Assembly: GCA_035689115.1 (NCBI GenBank)
Contig: DASSMA010000076.1
Coordinates: forward strand, 1-64,000
Source of the DNA: JAHFUS01 sp035689115
GTDB taxonomy: Bacteria > Actinomycetota > Acidimicrobiia > Acidimicrobiales > GCA-2861595
DNA: 64,000 bases
Reading direction: 5' to 3'
Positions 17,019-24,994 of the stretch are shown piece after piece; position 1 is the stretch's first letter, and every line of letters begins with the position of its first letter. A program made the translations under genes and the position numbers. Under the pieces are notes generated by a model, which worked only from the letters and a program-made list of their open reading frames with translations, was not told the DNA's origin and did not search any database.

Positions 17019-18974
17019 TCAAGCGCTCACAATCCAATCCGTGGGAATGAGCTTCTCCCCGCTGCGCCAGTTGTGGACCACAGCACCTTGGAACCAATCC
17101 TCGGGCAGGTTGGCGTGATCGCACACAATCACCTGGAAGTCGGGAGCGAGCTCCGTCACCGTTTCCAACAGAAGCCGGAAGACCGCGCGCACCGCCTCCC
17201 GGTCCGTGTCCTCGGTTGGCACGCCGTCCCACTCCTCCACCTCTGAGGGGTACCAAGCTTGGGTCGGCTGGTCGAGCATCAAGAACCGCGGGACTGGCCG
17301 CGCACGGGTCGTAAAGAACTTGTGTAGGGCAAGATGCGCTATCACGTGAGCGCCGATCCAGTTCTCGGCGCTGCCGACGCGCCATAGGGGCGCCGGCCCC
17401 TGGTCGGTCTCAGTGATTACCGTGAGTTTGCTGAGGTCAAGTCGCATCGCGCCCGAGTGTTCGAGCGAGAGACGCTGACCCTGTGCAGTCATCTCGCTCC
17501 CGATCTCCAGGAGCCGAGAGTCGAGCTGCATCGCCACTTCGTCGTCGTCGAGCTCGGCGGTCAGCGCGTCCACGCGAGTTGAGACGACCTCAGCCTGCCG
17601 TCTCAGTTGAGTGAGGGTGTTGTCGTCGATGCGCCGCATCACATCCAGGGTTGCGCTAATCCGACCACGGGTGAACTCACGGCGTTCGGAGGCGGAAGTG
17701 GGATCTACTGAGTCGTCTCCGTCGGCGACGGCGCGCGCCGCTGCCTCGACAACCCGGAGCTCCTCTCGGAGAGCGGCGACTCGGTCGTCGAGCTTGCCAA
17801 GGGCCAAACGCCGGGTCGGTTGGACGGTCTCGAGCCCAGCAAGCTGTGCCCGAAGTGCCTCGAGCGACTCCCGCAAGTCATCTGCTGACGCGTCGGCCTC
17901 GGCAAGTTGCGACGAGCACACCGGGCAAGTTGCGCCCGCCTCACCACCGGTCGCCGCGTTAGGAATCAGCTCAATGCTGGCCAGCCTCGCTACCTGCGTC
18001 GAGGCTGCCGCCCTGTAGCCGTTCTCCTCGGCCTCCGCGTCAAGCAAGAGCCGTCGCTCCGCCGTAGCGGCTTGGAGTTCATCCCGGAGCGCGCGGCGAC
18101 GCTGCTCGAGGTCGCGTCGCCCATCATCCTCACCGGCGTCGGCAACCTGCACTGTCTCAGGCACCGTCGCTTGCCGGGAAGCGAGTTCCAGCGTCGCAAC
18201 GATGCTTGTTCTGTCGGCATCATCGCCCAACGCGCCGACCAGTCCGACCGCGACGGCCTCAGCGAGTAGGGCACGTACTTGCCCATCCGCCGACAGCGCC
18301 TCGGCTTCCGCGAGCGCGATCTGACTTCGAATGCGGGCGAGATCGCGCTTGGCCTCTCGAAGCTGTAGACGCCGAAGAGCCTGATCGCGTGCGACCGCGC
18401 CTAGGAAGTACGGGAGGGTGTCCTTGAGTGCCTGCTCCATGCCTGGCTCGGCCTGGCGGTGGAACAGTTGGTTGCGATTTGCGATCTCCTCCTGTCCTTG
18501 GAGGCACAGGAGCGCAGCGTGACCGAGATTCGCCTCGAGCGGCGACCGCAGCGAGAACTCCCCCGGATCCGTCAGGTTCTCCTCGATGCCGATCTGGCGA
18601 CCAAGCTGCTCTCGCAGCGCCCTCGTGTCGCTGTTGACCACGAGCCGTTGAAACGGCAGCAGTTCCAGGTCCGCCCCGAATTCGAGCATCGCTTGCTGCG
18701 TCGATGCTGAGCCTTCGCGAGGCGCAGGCCGTGCCAAGAACACCCGCCCACCACCCGGCAGTAGGAACAACGCTGCGTACCAAACGACCGTCGACGTGAT
18801 TGGACCGACGGGCATCATGATGGTGTCCCGCCCGAGGCAATACTCGACCATGTCGAGGAGCGCGCTCTTGCCGGTCTTCGACTCGCCCGTGACGATGTTC
18901 AGCCGACCAGGCTCAAACGGCACATCGCGTCGAGCACCTTCCCGGTTGTACACCGCGAGCGACAGCAGCTGCAT
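17019..18974 (-). CDS. ABC-3C system SMC-like ATPase (DUF3732 type)
   Basis: This 651-residue protein begins at ATG 18974 (MQLLSLAVYN), two bases after the middle-component stop. The P-loop lies near the N-terminus in LNIVTGESKTGKSALLDMVEYCL (Walker A GESKTGKS). A long heptad-rich region (about 180-460) with a Cys-pair hinge (CPVCSS near 320) gives an SMC/Rad50-like outline. The C-terminal part holds RFLMLDQPTQAWYPSE, a Walker B with the DUF3732-type LDQPTQ signature, and DFQVIVCDHANLP. ABC-3C systems are predicted phage-conflict systems in which the ATPase is thought to sense DNA or RNA and trigger the effector. The gene order effector, middle component, ATPase matches the family. Confidence 0.9.
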   Translation of the reverse strand: MQLLSLAVYNREGARRDVPFEPGRLNIVTGESKTGKSALLDMVEYCLGRDTIMMPVGPITSTVVWYAALFLLPGGGRVFLARPAPREGSASTQQAMLEFGADLELLPFQRLVVNSDTRALREQLGRQIGIEENLTDPGEFSLRSPLEANLGHAALLCLQGQEEIANRNQLFHRQAEPGMEQALKDTLPYFLGAVARDQALRRLQLREAKRDLARIRSQIALAEAEALSADGQVRALLAEAVAVGLVGALGDDADRTSIVATLELASRQATVPETVQVADAGEDDGRRDLEQRRRALRDELQAATAERRLLLDAEAEENGYRAAASTQVARLASIELIPNAATGGEAGATCPVCSSQLAEADASADDLRESLEALRAQLAGLETVQPTRRLALGKLDDRVAALREELRVVEAAARAVADGDDSVDPTSASERREFTRGRISATLDVMRRIDDNTLTQLRRQAEVVSTRVDALTAELDDDEVAMQLDSRLLEIGSEMTAQGQRLSLEHSGAMRLDLSKLTVITETDQGPAPLWRVGSAENWIGAHVIAHLALHKFFTTRARPVPRFLMLDQPTQAWYPSEVEEWDGVPTEDTDREAVRAVFRLLLETVTELAPDFQVIVCDHANLPEDWFQGAVVHNWRSGEKLIPTDWIVSA

Positions 18975-18976
18975 GG

Positions 18977-19498
18977 CTACACCCGAACCCCAAGGATGGC
19001 GAAGGCCGTAGACGGGTGGTCGACCTTGGTCATCCACCGTCCTACGAACGTCGACTTCCTGATCAGTTCGGCAAGTTCAACCTGAACTCCGGTGGCGCGC
19101 ACCGAGCCCGCCTCCAGGTGGCCTCCGACGAGCGACAGGGCCTGACTCCTCACCCCGAAGCGGATCCCTTGCCGCACCGGTTCGACGAGGGACGCCGCCC
19201 TCAGGGGGAATCCAGCACGGATCGACGACTCACGGGAGACCCAGGTCGGAAGGTGAGTGGAGACGCGGCTTGGCAGAGCATCTCTTGTACCGCGGTGCAG
19301 AACCAGCGGAGCGACCACGAAACTGAGTCCCCACGGCATCCCTACGTTCGTCTCGTGTCGATGGCCGGCCGCAGCGGCGGCGAGAACGACCGCTATGAGA
19401 CCGGGGTTGAGCATCGCGGAAGGCACCGGTGATCGGGCGGACCAGCGACTGCGGCTGACTGGTTCACTCCCGCTCGTCGGCGGCTGAAGATCGCTCAC
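18977..19498 (-). CDS. ABC-3C middle component
   Basis: This is a small protein (173 residues) from GTG 19498, overlapping the effector stop as GTGA. Family hallmarks are LNPGLIAVVLAAAAAGH, GMPWGLSFVVAPLVLHRGTR, a LPTWVS region and the basic GFPLRAASLVEPVRQGIRFG segment. These match the linker ('middle component') of three-component ABC conflict systems, which bridges the ATPase and effector. No enzymatic motif is expected. The tight overlaps on both sides indicate stoichiometric expression with its partners. Confidence 0.87.
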   Translation of the reverse strand: MSDLQPPTSGSEPVSRSRWSARSPVPSAMLNPGLIAVVLAAAAAGHRHETNVGMPWGLSFVVAPLVLHRGTRDALPSRVSTHLPTWVSRESSIRAGFPLRAASLVEPVRQGIRFGVRSQALSLVGGHLEAGSVRATGVQVELAELIRKSTFVGRWMTKVDHPSTAFAILGVRV

Positions 19499-20673
19499 GA
19501 CGAGACCTCGATGCCAAGGGCACGCTCGTAGTCCGGGTGCCACCCGATCTGCATCTGGTCTGCAAGCTCATGGCGCTTCCCACGCGCAAAGAACGCGTCG
19601 TCGTAACGTGGGCGAACCCTAACGCTTGTCGAGGCGAGGAGCTTGCGCAGGAGCGCGACACCCGCGGCCTTCAGCTCCGCCTCCGAGGCGTCCGCAGCGA
19701 GACCAATCTTCATGAATTCGAACTCGCTCTTCCACTCCTCGATTAGTTCGAGTCCGAAGTTCACGAGTTCGGGCAACCCGATGAGGTCGTCATCAACCCA
19801 TCGGGTCGTGTGCACAAACGCTCGGTAGTAATCGATCAAGGCTCGCTGGAGATTCTGTTCCGGCCAGTCGATCAAGCGAAGTTGCGCGACAAACGTCCGA
19901 TCCCCGACGAGCTGTATGACCTCGTCTCGGTCAATATCGGCGAGGTGTAGCAGTGTCGGCAATCGGTCTGCAGCGAATTGATCTCGGATGTCGGTGACGC
20001 GCTCTTGGACTTCCCCAACACCAATAGAGCCCCTGTGCCCCATGAGGAGCGAGAGCGCCTCATGATTCCACCAGCCCCAGAGCATCTGCATGAAGAGATC
20101 CTCGCGACCACGAGGCATCACCCAGGTCAGCTGCTTCCGGACGGCGCTGTCGAGGTCGATCGCCTGTGGCGCCCCATCGACGAGATACATGCGGGAAATC
20201 ATGCTGTGGCGGTCGATGTCAGTCATGGCGAGGAACCGAGCACGGTTCGCTTCTGACTCCTGTGAGGTCGATTCGGCTGCCGCCAACTCGATCAGTCTGA
20301 GCGCCTCGGCAGGCTGGCGCGAGCCCGGACGGAGCAGGCTCACCCCGCTTCCGTCGGGAGCCAAGGCAGTTGTCACAAGGACCAGGACCGCGCCGTCGGG
20401 GTCTGCGGGGCTTGCTTCGTCAAGCCACACCCCGATCGTGCGCCATAGGTCAACAGCCTTGTCTCCGATTGACGCGGCGCGGTTCAAGTGGTGCTTGAGC
20501 TGCAGCCTCTCCGTCGGGGTCCCCTCCGCATCCCAGGCGACGTCGTCGTGCAGCTCGAGCGTGATGCGGGCATCGGGCATGTCAGGCCCCCGCCGCAGCA
20601 ACTCGAGTAGTGCCCAGGCAGTCTGGTACCAGTAGCCGACCGCGCTCCCAGCAGCGCTGTGCCCCGCCGTCAC
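19495..20673 (-). CDS. ABC-3C effector with DUF4297/Cap4-like N-terminal nuclease domain
   Basis: This 392-residue protein has an N-terminal GYWYQTAWALLELLRR motif, an acidic ITLELHDDVAWD segment and LQLKHHLNRAASIGDKAVDLWRTIGVW. That pattern is typical of the DUF4297-type dsDNA nuclease (restriction-endonuclease fold) seen in ABC-3C and CBASS Cap4 effectors: Glu/Asp then QxK-type catalytic positions, here ELHDD and LQLKHH. The C-terminal half (about 230-390), with DRTFVAQLRLIDWPEQNLQRALIDYYRAFVHTTRW, fits the ABC-3C C-terminal domain that contacts the middle component. Its start overlaps the DUF499-type remnant as ATGA. It is probably the toxic output of the system; cleavage of phage or host DNA is inferred from the family. 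Confidence 0.85.
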   Translation of the reverse strand: MTAGHSAAGSAVGYWYQTAWALLELLRRGPDMPDARITLELHDDVAWDAEGTPTERLQLKHHLNRAASIGDKAVDLWRTIGVWLDEASPADPDGAVLVLVTTALAPDGSGVSLLRPGSRQPAEALRLIELAAAESTSQESEANRARFLAMTDIDRHSMISRMYLVDGAPQAIDLDSAVRKQLTWVMPRGREDLFMQMLWGWWNHEALSLLMGHRGSIGVGEVQERVTDIRDQFAADRLPTLLHLADIDRDEVIQLVGDRTFVAQLRLIDWPEQNLQRALIDYYRAFVHTTRWVDDDLIGLPELVNFGLELIEEWKSEFEFMKIGLAADASEAELKAAGVALLRKLLASTSVRVRPRYDDAFFARGKRHELADQMQIGWHPDYERALGIEVSS

Positions 20674-21290
20674 TCGAACTCCTGAGTCTTCGCGCCAGGC
20701 TCTCCAGCGTTCTCATTGACCACCCGGCGCACGCGATCGTCGAAACCTTTCGCGGCGGCGATGATCTCAAGCGTCAGCTCGACGTCCGCGCCAGGAGCTG
20801 CGCTGAGGTGCTCGACGATGTTCCGAAGAATCTCGTCCAGCTGGCGGCTCGCGCGCACCGAGTCGAAGTCGAACTGCCTATCGAACGACTCTGGGTCCGC
20901 GGCGGGCTTGGCGCCAGTGGCTACCGACTCCGCGAGGCCGGCCGACGAATCGCCCCGAGCGGTCCGAGACTGCCGGTCGCCCTCGGCGTCGCATGCGGCC
21001 GCGCAGCGAGCATCAAGTGACCGCCGCGCCGCCTCCGGCTGGACGACAGGGCCACCCGGCCTGGAAGCGACGTGCTGGGTGGTGGTCAGCCCGAGCCAGC
21101 GAGCTCCATCGTGGGTGTCGGCGTACTCGAAGGTCACGACGCACCACGTGAGATTCGAGGCGCCATCGCTGATGGCGTTCACGAGAATCTCGAATCGAGC
21201 GAGCCTTGGCAGGTAGGGGAACTGGTATACGCCCTCCACAAGGCGTGGACACCGATGTCCGCCGCTCGGTCCACAGCGGAACGCGATCGA
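20670..21290 (-). pseudogene. C-terminal remnant of a DUF499-type ATPase
   Basis: The open part (21239 down to 20670) reads GVYQFPYLPRLARFEILVNAIS, later FDRQFDFDSVRASRQLDEILRNIVEHL, VELTLEIIAAA and a VRRVVNENAG ending. This is the usual tail of DUF499-type ATPases found in helicase/methylase anti-phage modules. A frame change at about 21250 separates it from DRAADIGVHALW, which belongs to the same protein. All ATPase motifs and more than 700 residues are missing. The stop overlaps the ABC-3C effector start, so the fragment may still couple translation to that gene. Confidence 0.72.
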
Positions 21291-21887
21291 GATCCATGCG
21301 AATGCTCGTGCCGCCGTACGCCTCCACGATGTCGCGGGTGAGGATGATGCCGAAACGGAGCCCGAACTTCTCGTCTAACTCCTGTTGCCAGTGCTCGACG
21401 AGGCGGGCCCGGAGCGATTACCACGCACCGGTCCAGATCACCCTGCAGCATGAGCTCGGGGATGTAGAGCCCCAATACTGTTCGTCTTGCGCTGCGCCGG
21501 GATCGTCAGCGAGCAGGAACTTGAGCGGCTGGAGCCGCCGCAGCCTGCCGCAGACGGCCGCGGTTCTGGTTGGGAGCGGTTGGATCGTTGCTGAACTGGT
21601 CGCCGCAGATGGATCGAACAGATGCTCCAGCTGGATGCGCCGCGCGTCCGGTGCAAGCTTGAACGCTGGCCGTCGGCACCGAAGGTCGAGCGGCGATCCT
21701 CGGCGACCTCGATAGCAGCTAGGTGCGAGGTCTCCAGGAGCCGGTCGGCGATGTGGCCGTCGTCGTCCCGGAACACGACGATGACGGTCCCATCGCCGTG
21801 AAGCTCGACCGGGACGATCGTGGCCTGGCCCGCGGCGACGAGGCCCCTTACCCTTAGTCGGGTCTTCAGTTCGTCTAGTTCGAGCAT
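21290..21887 (-). pseudogene. Decayed SNF2/DEAD-type helicase N-terminus
   Basis: The first 75 codons are intact (MLELDELKTRLRVRGLVAAG, then VPVELHGDGTVIVVFRDDDGHI), typical of the long helicases of DISARM-like and DUF499-linked modules. The frame then breaks repeatedly. RIQLEHLFDP, LQPLKFLLADDPGA, a damaged Walker A, GLYIPELMLQGDLDRCVVIAPG and LVEHWQQELDEKFGLRFGIILTRDIVEAYGG each lie in different frames but in the right order. At about 21300 the helicase stops and the DUF499-type tail begins, which implies one large internal deletion. No functional product is expected. Confidence 0.75.
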
Positions 21888-22102
21888 GCCGAGTCCGCTT
21901 CTGCCAGGCCTAGCGACTTCGGTGGTGGTCCCTTGTAAGCCGACGTCTAGAGACTACGCAGGAGCAGTGCCGGCTGCCCCGCTAGAACTGGAGCAACAGG
22001 GTTGCACCGAGGCGGATGGATGCCTGCGGATGTACGAGGGGCTCGCGGCGGAGCATTGCACCACACGACATGAAATGTCAGCGCAGGGCCGCTCCCGACA
22101 GG

Positions 22103-22288
22103 TCAGGCGGAGGAGACTACTCCCTGCGCCACGAGCTCCTCCAGCGCTCGCCGGGGCACCACGATTCGGCGCCCCAACCGCAGGCGGGGCAACTCCCCCC
22201 GGCGCACCAGAACGTACGCCAGGCCACGTGAGATGCCGAGCAGCTGGGCGGCCTCCTCAACCGACAAGGTCAGGCGGTGTTCGTCCAT
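22103..22288 (-). CDS. Excisionase-like HTH protein (MerR/HTH_17 family)
   Basis: This 61-residue protein starts at ATG 22288, with a strong GGAGGAAA ribosome site about 7 bases upstream (22295-22302). The sequence LSVEEAAQLLGISRGLAYVLVRRGELPRLRLGRRIVVPRRALEEL is the winged-HTH excisionase layout of integrated actinobacterial elements (HTH residues about 9-30, wing 35-48). It sits 360 bases inside the tRNA attachment scar, where xis-int pairs normally lie, but no integrase follows it in the transcribed direction. It would bend att DNA during excision, or act as a small repressor. Confidence 0.82.
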   Translation of the reverse strand: MDEHRLTLSVEEAAQLLGISRGLAYVLVRRGELPRLRLGRRIVVPRRALEELVAQGVVSSA

Positions 22289-22647
22289 GGCAGCTTTCCT
22301 CCGATCGCTCCGGTCCACTACAGAGCTATGCCGTTGCGAGCCCTCGATTCTCGCGGCGAGCTTCCCCGGCTCTCCACATTCGCGAAGACGGCCGCGCGCG
22401 TGCTGTCATGGCAGCCCTCTATCTGGGCGTGAACCACGACGCCACGACGAGCGGGGGGATCGCGGTGCACTCGGTGGCTGTCGCTCGCGGCGATGCAGTT
22501 GCTCATGCTCATCGTTGCACCATCAACCGCGTATGCTCCCGCGTATCTGGGGCGCGATACACCGTTCTGCGTGTACACACTGGACTCGGCCGTCGACAAA
22601 ACCGCAGGTCAGCGCCTTGCAGGGCAAGTCGTAGACGCCCAGCAGCC
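22289..22647. other. Non-coding spacer between xis-like gene and att scar
   Basis: No convincing gene is present on either strand. Composition is more AT-rich than the flanks. It includes a short direct repeat (CCGCGTAT twice near 22528-22545) that could be an arm-type recombinase site, though this is speculative. The spacer would form one side of attP in the excised element. Confidence 0.5.
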
Positions 22648-22691
22648 GACTCTTAATCCGCAGGTTCTGGGTTCGAATCCCAGGGGGCGCA
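22648..22691 (+). other. attR scar: 3' half of tRNA-Lys(CTT)
   Basis: These 44 bases run from the anticodon stem-loop (GACTCTTAATC, anticodon CTT) through the variable region and T-arm (CTGGG TTCGAAT CCCAG) to the acceptor 3' strand GGGGCGC plus discriminator A. CCA is not encoded. The 5' half in front is not a tRNA 5' half: the D-loop GG and T8 are absent and the anticodon stem has a C-C mismatch. This is the expected product of integration into a tRNA 3' end. The intact tRNA-Lys should lie left of the window on the + strand, and everything from there to here is the element. Confidence 0.82.
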
Positions 22692-22919
22692 CGAGCTTCA
22701 CCCCTTGCACGGCAACGATTCGACGGCGAAAAGCGCACGCTCGACCTACTGCTACGACGCCGAGAGGGACCGGATCGACGTGGAGGTGCAACTGCGGAGC
22801 ACGGGAGTCGCAAGCCCGCCGCCCGACCGCTGCGCTTCGGCGTGGGGCCCGACCGGCGCGTGAAGCTCGTCGCGCCGGGCGCCCTGGCGGCGCTGCTCGG
22901 TCCCGGGCTGGTGGAATGA
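22692..22919 (+). pseudogene. 3' end of a chromosomal gene next to the att scar
   Basis: A short in-frame stretch ends ...PLRFGVGPDRRVKLVAPGALAALLGPGLVE and stops at 22917-22919, overlapping the OmpA-family start as ATGA. The overlap and the coding-like GC pattern suggest a genuine gene tail in operon with the OmpA gene. No start codon or recognisable domain remains upstream, so its 5' part may have been lost near the integration site. The product is unknown. Confidence 0.4.
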
Positions 22920-23986
22920 GCGTCCCCGACCGCCGGACCGGTCGGCTCGTCGCCCTGGTCGCCGTCCTGGCCGCCGGCATCGTGCCGGCCGGCGCGGCGA
23001 CGGCGCCGAGCCCGCTGGCGGGGACTCGGAACATCCCGGTGGCCGCGACCTTCGACGTCGTCACCGCGTACGAGAACCACAGTCCCGCCCACGGGATCGT
23101 CCACGCCGTGCGCCGGGTGGAGGGCGCCACGGTCCTCTACTGGTCCGAGGGGTTCGCCACCGAGCGCGCCTCGTTCAACGGTGCCCAGCCGGAGCCGTCC
23201 ATGTCCGACCGCTGGAAACCCACGGAGCTCTTCGCCCCGCCGGCGCTGCTCGACACGGTGGGCCTGAAGGCGTACACGACGCTCGTCACCGAAGATGGTG
23301 GCTCGTGCCTGTGCACCCCCCTCGTCGCTCCTCGCGACGAGGCCGGCACCATGTTCGTCTTCTACAACGTCTACCCCCCGCTGCCGCCCGAGACCAGGAC
23401 GGTGTCGGTCCGCATCGGGCTCGGCACGGTCATCGCCGACGTGCCGGTCACCGTCGGCCCGTTGCTGCCCGCCGTCGACCCCGCCAATCCCATCGTCCTG
23501 GGCCAGGGCTGGCCGCGGGTCGACCCGGCGGCAGTGGCGGCCGCCCCCGACAAGGACCGGTCGGTGTCCCCGCTCCAGTCCCGCCTCGAGGATGTCGCCG
23601 ACCACCTCACCACCGTCCAGGCCCCGGCCCAGGTGTCGGTGGAACTGTCCACCGACGTGCTCTTCGCCGTCGACTCGGCGGTGCTCAATCCCGCCGCCCA
23701 GGCCACCGTGGCCAGGGCGGCGGCCATCGTCAACGAGCGGGCCAAGGGCGGCACCATCGCCGTCACCGGCCATACCGACAACACCGGCACCGACGCCCAC
23801 AACGACGTCCTCTCCCTCCAGCGGGCGCAGGCGGTGCGGGCCGCCCTGGCCCCTCTCGTCACGGTGGCGGGCGTCACCTACACGGTGGAGGGCCACGGTG
23901 AGCGGGAGCCGGTGGCCGACAACAGCTCCGACGCCGGCCGCCAGGCCAACCGGCGGGTCGCCGTGGCGTTCGCGCCGAAGGACTGA
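22916..23986 (+). CDS. OmpA-family (C-terminal peptidoglycan-binding) exported protein
   Basis: This 356-residue protein starts at ATG 22916, at the beginning of a signal peptide (hydrophobic LVALVAVLAAGIVPAGA, cleavage near AGA-ATA). The N-terminal domain (about 40-220) contains a CLC pair near GGSCLCTPL and no known family. The C-terminal OmpA domain (about 235-355) has VSVELSTDVLFAVDSAVLNPAA, GTIAVTGHTDNTGTDAHNDVLS and LQRAQAVRAAL...GEREPVADN...RRVAVAF, the peptidoglycan-binding signature with the Asp and Arg that grip diaminopimelate. It probably attaches to the wall outside the membrane. It is followed after one base by a membrane-anchored partner gene. Confidence 0.85.
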   Translation: MSVPDRRTGRLVALVAVLAAGIVPAGAATAPSPLAGTRNIPVAATFDVVTAYENHSPAHGIVHAVRRVEGATVLYWSEGFATERASFNGAQPEPSMSDRWKPTELFAPPALLDTVGLKAYTTLVTEDGGSCLCTPLVAPRDEAGTMFVFYNVYPPLPPETRTVSVRIGLGTVIADVPVTVGPLLPAVDPANPIVLGQGWPRVDPAAVAAAPDKDRSVSPLQSRLEDVADHLTTVQAPAQVSVELSTDVLFAVDSAVLNPAAQATVARAAAIVNERAKGGTIAVTGHTDNTGTDAHNDVLSLQRAQAVRAALAPLVTVAGVTYTVEGHGEREPVADNSSDAGRQANRRVAVAFAPKD

Positions 23987-23987
23987 C

Positions 23988-24632
23988 ATGGCCGCCACCC
24001 AGCGCACCCGCACCCCGGTCGTCCTCGGCGTGGCCGCCGTCGTGGTGGTCGCCGTGCTGGCCGCCCTCGTCCTGCGGGGAGGAGGCGGCGGCGGCGGGAC
24101 GAGTCCGTCCACCACCACGGCCACGCCCGTCTCGGCGGGCGGCACCGGCCTGGCCGGCGAGGGCGAGGCCCTCGCCCGGCGGGCGCTGGCGTCCAAGGGG
24201 GAGGGCGCGCCGCTGGTGGCCAGCGCCAACGGGACGGTGGGCACCCTCGGGGCCCAGAAGACGCAGCCGGCGGTGGCCGAGGTCCTGGGCGTCGAGGCCG
24301 GCGCCAACGACATCCTCCTGCGGTGGCGGCTGCGCAGCACCGGCCCGGTGCTCGACATCGACACCCTGTTCTTCAGCCCCCGCTACGAGCCGATCTTCCA
24401 GATGAACGGGGTCGCCCTCGTCGACCCGTCGGGCAAGGAGCGGGGCACGCCGCTCACCTACCGGAACGCCCGGGGAGGCCTCCGCTGCGCGTGCTCGATC
24501 ACCCCGTTCTACGTGGACCAGCGGGGCCTGGAGCTCCAGGGCCTCTACCCCCTCTTCACCCACGCCCCTGCCCAGGTCGAGGTGCAGATCCCCGGCTTCC
24601 CGCCGATCACCGTCCCCGTCACCAGTCGGTGA
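23988..24632 (+). CDS. Membrane-anchored exported protein, partner of OmpA-type gene
   Basis: This 214-residue protein starts one base after the OmpA stop. It has an N-terminal membrane anchor (about 11-30, VVLGVAAVVVVAVLAALVL), a Gly-rich linker (GGGGGGG), then a beta-rich extracellular domain containing CAC (GLRCACSITPFY) and paired aromatic strands. The double-Cys pattern and the folded-domain texture resemble the N-terminal region of the OmpA protein before it, so the two may bind or share a fold. No family is recognised. Transcriptional coupling with the OmpA gene is nearly certain from the spacing. Confidence 0.7.
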   Translation: MAATQRTRTPVVLGVAAVVVVAVLAALVLRGGGGGGGTSPSTTTATPVSAGGTGLAGEGEALARRALASKGEGAPLVASANGTVGTLGAQKTQPAVAEVLGVEAGANDILLRWRLRSTGPVLDIDTLFFSPRYEPIFQMNGVALVDPSGKERGTPLTYRNARGGLRCACSITPFYVDQRGLELQGLYPLFTHAPAQVEVQIPGFPPITVPVTSR

Positions 24633-24642
24633 CGCCGACCGT

Positions 24643-24983
24643 TCACCGGACGGCCCGGTCGTAGCTGCGGGCGGCGGCCAGGGCGCCGATCCCGAAGGCG
24701 AGGGCGCCGGCGCCGAAGGTCAGGAAGAACAGCGGCGGCAGCGGCGGCCGGCGGTCGTCGGCCAGGTAGAGCGGCTGGGCCGTGTGGGCGGCCGGTCCGG
24801 CCAGCGGCTCGAGCTCGTGGCCGACGCCCGGAGGGTGACGGCGGTGCCGGCCGGCACCGCGACCGGGGCGTGCGGCCCACCGCCGAAGGGGAGGAAGGCC
24901 AGGCCGAAGCTCACGAAGGCGCCGATGACGAGCATGGCGCCCCCGAAGCGGAGCACGGCGCGGATGTTGGACGGCGAGAACAT
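24643..24983 (-). pseudogene. Small two-TM membrane protein broken by a frameshift
   Basis: From ATG 24983 the frame reads a membrane segment (AMLVIGAFVSFGLAFLPFGGG) up to about 24845. The coding pattern then continues one frame over as GHELEPLAGPAAHTAQPLYLADD, a second membrane segment (LFFLTFGAGALAFGIGAL) and RSYDRAVR, stopping at 24643. A single missing base in the run CCCTCCGGG near 24835 would restore one protein of about 112 residues. The first frame alone continues into low-quality Ser/Arg/Pro sequence. It may be a true mutation or a sequencing error. It lies 11 bases after the lipoprotein gene. Confidence 0.6.
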
Positions 24984-24994
24984 CGCCGTGGCCG

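Noticed and set aside
21888..22647. Integrase gene next to the excisionase-like gene
   Set aside because: No frame on either strand shows tyrosine- or serine-recombinase motifs; the DNA is non-coding apart from the 61-residue HTH gene.
22612..22691. A complete tRNA-Lys gene
   Set aside because: GCGCCTT at 22612 can pair with the acceptor 3' strand, but the D-arm is several bases too long, lacks T8 and the D-loop GG, and the anticodon stem has a mismatch. Only the 3' half is tRNA-like, as expected for an att scar.
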